A stretch of DNA of 10,471 nt from positions 1 through 10,471 of the forward strand of contig JAWLES010000085.1 of NCBI GenBank assembly GCA_041685935.1, given 5' to 3'. Source of the DNA: JAIPEK01 sp041685935. GTDB taxonomy: Bacteria > Desulfobacterota > Desulfobacteria > Desulfobacterales > Desulfobacteraceae. The notes under the pieces were generated by a model that was given only the letters and a program-made list of their open reading frames with translations, was not told the origin of the DNA and ran no database searches. Both the position numbers and the translations under genes were made by a program. Of the stretch, positions 7,470 through 10,471 are shown piece after piece. Each line of letters begins with the position of its first letter. Position 1 is the stretch's first letter.

Positions 7470-7985
7470 ATGGAGCTCAAACCCAATAACCTGATAAAGG
7501 CTGTGCAGGAGACGGTATTCATCATAATGGTTGCATGTGTCCTGGCTGTCTGTTCAAATTTTTTGCGAAACAACGGAATCCCGTTTATGCAGGACTGGTC
7601 TGCCAAAAACCGGTTGCCTGATGAATCAGGGCAAAACCGGATAATCAGCCTGGAAGGTGCAATCCGAATGTATGAACAGAGAGATGCAGTATTCGTGGAT
7701 GCAAGATCCGAGCATCAGTTCAATAAAGGTCATATAAAGGATGCCTTGAGCCTGCCTTGGCACCAGGTGGATGAGCGGTTCATGGAAATAGCAGACAGGC
7801 TGGAGAACAGAAAAGCCGTCATTACCTACTGCGACGGCGAGAGCTGCAGCCTTAGCCACGATCTTGCGCAATTCCTTGAAGAGATGGGCTTTGAAAATGT
7901 TTACGTGCTGGTAAACGGCTGGACCTTGTGGCGCAAGGCAGGGCTTCCGACACAAAAAGAGGAGCGGAGCAATGAATATGAGTAA
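7470..7985 (+). CDS. Membrane-anchored rhodanese-like sulfurtransferase
   Basis: Protein of 171 aa. One hydrophobic segment (about residues 14-30) forms an uncleaved anchor. It is followed by a single rhodanese domain at about 57-162 with the VFVDARSEHQFNKGHIKDA motif and an active-site loop starting at C121 (TYCDGESCS). The loop has a second cysteine, C126, so besides persulfide transfer it could form an internal disulfide. The C-terminal strand NVYVLVNGWTLWRKAGLP is typical of single-domain rhodaneses. With lysines before the anchor, the catalytic domain is probably on the periplasmic side; that is an inference from charge only. The gene sits 22 nt after ACR3 and its last 14 bp overlap the MauE/DoxX-like gene, so it is translationally coupled to a membrane thiol-redox partner. 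The sulfur donor (thiosulfate, polysulfide or persulfide) and the acceptor are unknown. Confidence 0.92.
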   Translation: MELKPNNLIKAVQETVFIIMVACVLAVCSNFLRNNGIPFMQDWSAKNRLPDESGQNRIISLEGAIRMYEQRDAVFVDARSEHQFNKGHIKDALSLPWHQVDERFMEIADRLENRKAVITYCDGESCSLSHDLAQFLEEMGFENVYVLVNGWTLWRKAGLPTQKEERSNEYE

Positions 7986-8436
7986 GCTGTCTTTTGACAA
8001 AACCGGATTTCTGATAGCAAGGATTTTGATGGGAGGAGTGTTTGTGTATGCAAGCTACGACAAAATCCTCCACCCCCGGGCCTTTGCAGAAGCAGTGTAC
8101 AACTACCAGATCCTGCCGGATGCAATGATAAATGCAACAGCACTGGCACTTCCGTGGATTGAACTGATAGCCGGAGCATGTCTTATTGCAGGGGTATGGC
8201 TGCCCGGTGCCTCCCTGGTCACCACTTTGCTCATGGCATCTTTTGCAGGAGCTCTGGTATTCAACCAGATAAGGGGCCTGGACGTACATTGCGGGTGTTT
8301 CAGTACGCAGACAACCCATGGGGAGCCTTCCGGCATTTGGACACTTGTACGTGACATCTGTTTTCTTGCATTGTGCTTGTACCTGCTTGTACGCACTGTT
8401 TTTTCCCAAAACCCGATCCAGCGAATAAAGAGCTGA
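7972..8436 (+). CDS. MauE/DoxX-like membrane protein
   Basis: Protein of 154 aa with four hydrophobic segments (about 13-29, 55-75, 79-98 and 122-143), the size and layout of the DoxX/MauE group. The N-terminal segment ARILMGGVFVYASYDKILHP is typical. The HCGCF motif (C107, C109) in the loop before the last helix is typical of the MauE branch, which is linked to disulfide chemistry, whereas DoxX/DoxD members are linked to thiosulfate-quinone chemistry. Which role applies here cannot be read. Start: ATG at 7972 with GGAG at 7961-7964; a second ATG at 7978 is also served by GGAG at 7966-7969. The gene overlaps the rhodanese gene by 14 bp and ends 32 nt before the permease gene, so it is an internal operon member. 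Confidence 0.87.
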   Translation: MNMSKLSFDKTGFLIARILMGGVFVYASYDKILHPRAFAEAVYNYQILPDAMINATALALPWIELIAGACLIAGVWLPGASLVTTLLMASFAGALVFNQIRGLDVHCGCFSTQTTHGEPSGIWTLVRDICFLALCLYLLVRTVFSQNPIQRIKS

Positions 8437-8456
8437 ACCGTTTCATAAAGATGTAA

Positions 8457-8461
8457 AGGAG
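8457..8461 (+). promoter_or_regulatory. Shine-Dalgarno of the ArsP-like permease gene
   Basis: AGGAG lies 7 nt before the ATG at 8469. It supports that start and translation of the gene within the same transcript. Confidence 0.7.
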
Positions 8462-8468
8462 AACTCTG

Positions 8469-9647
8469 ATGAATATCAAAGAACGCTATAAACTGCTGTT
8501 GCTCGTTATATTTTTCCTGGTGGCCTATTACGTACCCTGGCATCACGAACTCATCAGACAGGCAGGATTGGAAGCATTTATGATGCTCCGGGAATATGCC
8601 CGGGACCATGTGCTGACCTGCCTGATCCCTGCGTTTTTTATAGCCGGCGCCATAGCCGTGTTTGTATCCCAGGCTTCGGTGATCAAATACTTCGGTGCAC
8701 AGGCCAACAAACTGCTGTCCTATTCCGTGGCTTCGGTTTCAGGAACCATCCTGGCTGTTTGCTCCTGCACGGTACTCCCGCTCTTTGCCGGGATTTACTC
8801 CCGCGGTGCCGGAATAGGTCCGGCCACAGCATTCCTTTATTCCGGACCCGCCATCAATGTTCTGGCCATCGTATTCACCGCCAGGGTCCTGGGCTGGCAG
8901 CTCGGACTGGCAAGGGCAATAGGCGCGATTTTTTTTGCAGCCGTTGTGGGGCTTTCCATGCACTTCATCTTCCGCAAGGAGGATGAACAAAGAGCAGCCG
9001 GAGCCATGCACCTTCCGGAAGAAGAAGACACGGGCCGTTCCCTTGCCCAGGAGGCCATGTTCATGCTGGTGATGGTTTTGATTCTTATATTCGCCGCCTT
9101 TGCAAAACCTTCAGGGGATGCCGCCCTGATCTGGAGAACCATATTTCAGGCCAAATGGATCGTTACCGCAGTCCTCCTGGCAATCCTCGCATTTATTCTC
9201 AAATCCTGGTTTAAACGGGATGAACTCGGAGAATGGGTTGAGTCCACCTGGGGATTCATGAAACAGATTTTCCCCCTGCTGTTTGCAGGTGTTATTTTTG
9301 CCGGATTTTTCCTTGGCCGCCCGGGTCATCCCGCACTGATCCCGGAACGGTTCGTTGCCGAGCTGGTCGGGGGCAACTCACTTTGGGCAAACCTTTTTGC
9401 GGCACTTGCCTCGGCGCTGATGTACTTTGCCACACTTACTGAAGTACCGATTCTCCAAGGGCTTATAGGCTCCGGCATGGGGGATGGCCCGGCACTGACA
9501 ATGCTTCTGGCGGGACCTGCTCTTTCACTGCCCAATCTGGTTGTTATCGGCAGCGTCATGGGCTGGAAAAAAACCGGGACTTTTGCAGGCATCATAGTTG
9601 TATTGTCCACCATCGTGGGCATGACCTACGGCGCAATCGTCACATGA
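8469..9647 (+). CDS. ArsP/DUF318-type permease
   Basis: Integral membrane protein of 392 aa with roughly ten hydrophobic segments in two pseudo-symmetric halves. Each half carries a related loop (FLYSGPAINVLAI at 122-134 and LLAGPALSLPNLVVIG at 346-361). The CSCTVLPLFAGIY segment (C98, C100) is a hallmark of the permease family formerly called DUF318 or UPF0718, which includes ArsP, an exporter of trivalent organoarsenicals. A charged loop (about 169-192, EEEDTGR) divides the halves and is probably cytoplasmic. Membership in the family is firm. The substrate is inferred from the neighbouring ACR3 gene: arsenic species are likely, but other soft-metal or thiol substrates are possible because many relatives are uncharacterised. 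It is the last gene of the operon and ends just before two inverted repeats and a convergent gene. Confidence 0.85.
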   Translation: MNIKERYKLLLLVIFFLVAYYVPWHHELIRQAGLEAFMMLREYARDHVLTCLIPAFFIAGAIAVFVSQASVIKYFGAQANKLLSYSVASVSGTILAVCSCTVLPLFAGIYSRGAGIGPATAFLYSGPAINVLAIVFTARVLGWQLGLARAIGAIFFAAVVGLSMHFIFRKEDEQRAAGAMHLPEEEDTGRSLAQEAMFMLVMVLILIFAAFAKPSGDAALIWRTIFQAKWIVTAVLLAILAFILKSWFKRDELGEWVESTWGFMKQIFPLLFAGVIFAGFFLGRPGHPALIPERFVAELVGGNSLWANLFAALASALMYFATLTEVPILQGLIGSGMGDGPALTMLLAGPALSLPNLVVIGSVMGWKKTGTFAGIIVVLSTIVGMTYGAIVT

Positions 9648-9674
9648 CCCCCGACCTAGGGATGATATATTTTT

Positions 9675-9705
9675 CCGGGCCGGCCGGCGCCGGCCGGCTG
9701 CCTGG
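9675..9705. terminator. GC-only perfect palindrome, possible terminator
   Basis: A perfect 20-bp palindrome made only of G and C (9679-9698) lies about 30 nt after the permease stop. It can be lengthened by imperfect pairing of CCGG at 9675-9678 with CCTGG at 9701-9705. It would fold as a very stable hairpin on either strand. No T-run follows on either strand, so it is not a textbook intrinsic terminator. Its place between convergent genes makes a transcription-end function the likeliest one. Confidence 0.45.
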
Positions 9706-9718
9706 CCTGAAGATATGT

Positions 9719-9766
9719 CCTCACCGCCTGATGAGATTACTTAAACCTCCCTTACAGGCGGTGAGG
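9719..9766. repeat. 12-bp inverted repeat with 24-nt loop
   Basis: Perfect arms CCTCACCGCCTG (9719-9730) and CAGGCGGTGAGG (9755-9766) flank a 24-nt AT-richer loop. The element lies between the convergent permease and periplasmic-protein genes, 9 nt past the stop of the latter. No T-run follows on either strand. It could be a terminator, an mRNA-stabilising 3' hairpin or a small dispersed repeat. The same arms were not noticed elsewhere in the window. Confidence 0.55.
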
Positions 9767-9775
9767 AAAAGGTAT

Positions 9776-10252
9776 TTATTCCATTTTATAGGAAAAGCTC
9801 TTTGTCAGCTTTTTGTTTTCAGCCAGAACTTTTACTTTAATGGCATAATCTCCTTTTTGGTCAAGGCTGATATCCGCACCGAAACCCCCTGTCATAGCCA
9901 TGGCCATTTTTTTCTGTAAAGTTCCATCGGGATTCTCTATCAAATAACCCGCGGCTGCATCTGAAACAGCAGTGCCCTCCGGGTTTGTCACATACACCAT
10001 TAAATGATGTGTATCCTCCATTTCCGGGGCGTTTTCCATGTCCTTGATCTTTTCTTTCATGTCGATCAACCTGAATTCCAGGTGATACCCGTCTACATCA
10101 GCTTCATGAATTTTCTTTCCGGCATGGCCGGATTTGTCCATATCATGTTTTGCCATTCCGTCATGTGAGGTATCTGATGCAGCTGCGGGGATACTCATCA
10201 GAGCAAATAAAGCTATTGCCCCTACCAGGGTTTGAACATTCTTTTTGTGCAT
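9776..10252 (-). CDS. Secreted His/Met-rich protein, YtkA/FixH-like
   Basis: Protein of 158 aa. It has a clear signal peptide (residues 1-25, cleavage likely after IPAAA). Residues 27-50 form a low-complexity segment rich in His and Met (SHDGMAKHDMDKSGHAG). After it comes a beta-rich domain (about 53-157) with DTHHLMVYVTNPEGTAV, GYLIENPDG, KKMAMAMTGGFGADISL and KGDYAIKVKV strands, which resembles the Ig-like YtkA/FixH group. The spread of His and Met suggests binding of copper or another soft metal in the periplasm; that is an inference. The start is fixed by AGGAG (complement of 10261-10265), 8 nt before the ATG. It is convergent to the ACR3-permease operon and is transcribed separately. A role in the same metal or metalloid stress is possible but not shown. 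Confidence 0.82.
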   Translation of the reverse strand: MHKKNVQTLVGAIALFALMSIPAAASDTSHDGMAKHDMDKSGHAGKKIHEADVDGYHLEFRLIDMKEKIKDMENAPEMEDTHHLMVYVTNPEGTAVSDAAAGYLIENPDGTLQKKMAMAMTGGFGADISLDQKGDYAIKVKVLAENKKLTKSFSYKME

Positions 10253-10260
10253 AATAATCT

Positions 10261-10265
10261 CTCCT
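10261..10265 (-). promoter_or_regulatory. Shine-Dalgarno of the His/Met-rich protein gene
   Basis: CTCCT on the plus strand reads AGGAG on the minus strand, 8 nt before the ATG at 10252. Confidence 0.75.
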
Positions 10266-10342
10266 TTTTTGTTCGGTTGTAAAACATAGAAACAAGTTGC
10301 GTGCCATAATATATAAAAATGGAAAATTTTTTATTCCCGCTC

Positions 10343-10358
10343 TCCGCAAGCTTTCGGA
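10343..10358. promoter_or_regulatory. Imperfect palindrome, possible operator
   Basis: TCCGCAAGCTTTCGGA matches its reverse complement at 14 of 16 positions and has AAGCTT at its centre. It lies about 90 nt upstream of the His/Met-rich protein gene, next to AT-rich sequence where a promoter could lie (for example TATATTAT on the minus strand near 10305-10315). I cannot name a regulator that uses it. Confidence 0.3.
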
Positions 10359-10415
10359 ATATAAATACAGAGGTAATTATTCAGCAAAAAAAATGCACTT
10401 GATGTCATTTTTTAC

Positions 10416-10445
10416 TTGACAAGGGTTTTCACGAAAAAATTTGAT
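10416..10445 (+). promoter_or_regulatory. Possible sigma70 promoter leading out of the window
   Basis: A consensus TTGACA (10416-10421) is followed after 18 nt by TTTGAT (10440-10445), a moderate -10 match, in AT-rich non-coding DNA. It would drive a gene to the right of the window. It could equally be chance in AT-rich sequence. Confidence 0.4.
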
Positions 10446-10471
10446 TTTTCAGGTCGACTTCAAAAACCTGT

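Noticed and set aside
7852..8409. Several 90-185-codon minus-strand frames across the rhodanese, MauE-like and permease genes (7626-8609)
   Set aside because: They overlap each other and three well-supported plus-strand genes, and their translations are low in recognisable structure.
9648..9775. CRISPR-like array or riboswitch around the two inverted repeats
   Set aside because: There are no repeated units with spacers, and the conserved bases of riboswitch classes I know are not visible; there is also no gene start downstream of them.

Overview
The window looks like a draft-assembly scaffold from a free-living, motile, Gram-negative anaerobe. My best guess is a sulfate-reducer-like member of the Desulfobacterota (the old Deltaproteobacteria). 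That is an inference from protein style: a dCache chemoreceptor, a REC-TPR regulator, a GAF-cyclase, and an ACR3/rhodanese/MauE/permease operon. No marker gene is present to prove it. A run of exactly 100 N (6222-6321) is a conventional scaffold gap, so the left and right halves are joined by scaffolding rather than by read sequence.

Left half, signalling. A complete methyl-accepting chemotaxis protein (103-2061, +) faces a leftward series of genes. Read in transcription order on the minus strand, these are a secreted solute-binding protein with no permease (6167-5403), a 61-residue coiled-coil protein (5387-5202), a GAF-class III nucleotide cyclase (5202-4021), a class I SAM methyltransferase (4028-3348) and, after 107 nt, a response regulator with a TPR output region (3240-2092). 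The first four are packed with a 15-nt gap, a TAATG junction and an 8-bp overlap, so they are probably one transcript. A plausible reading is ligand sensing in the periplasm, cyclic-nucleotide synthesis and a phosphorelay end-point. No kinase or cyclic-nucleotide effector lies in the window.

Right half, metalloid and sulfur handling. On the plus strand are an ACR3-type arsenite efflux permease (6353-7447), a membrane-anchored rhodanese (7470-7985), a MauE/DoxX-like membrane protein with a CGC motif (7972-8436, overlapping the rhodanese) and an ArsP/DUF318-type permease (8469-9647). Each has a good Shine-Dalgarno and the gaps are short, which indicates one operon. Its combination of metalloid exporters with sulfur-transfer and thiol-redox membrane proteins is the most interesting idea here: a possible thiol-linked or thioarsenical export module. 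Any ArsR-type regulator would have to lie in the gap or outside the window.

Right end. Two strong inverted repeats (a GC-only 20-bp palindrome and a 12-bp stem with a 24-nt loop) separate the operon from a convergent gene for a secreted His/Met-rich protein (10252-9776, -), probably a YtkA/FixH-like metal-associated protein. The last 219 nt are non-coding and AT-rich. They hold that gene's Shine-Dalgarno, an imperfect palindrome and a possible sigma70 promoter pointing out of the window.
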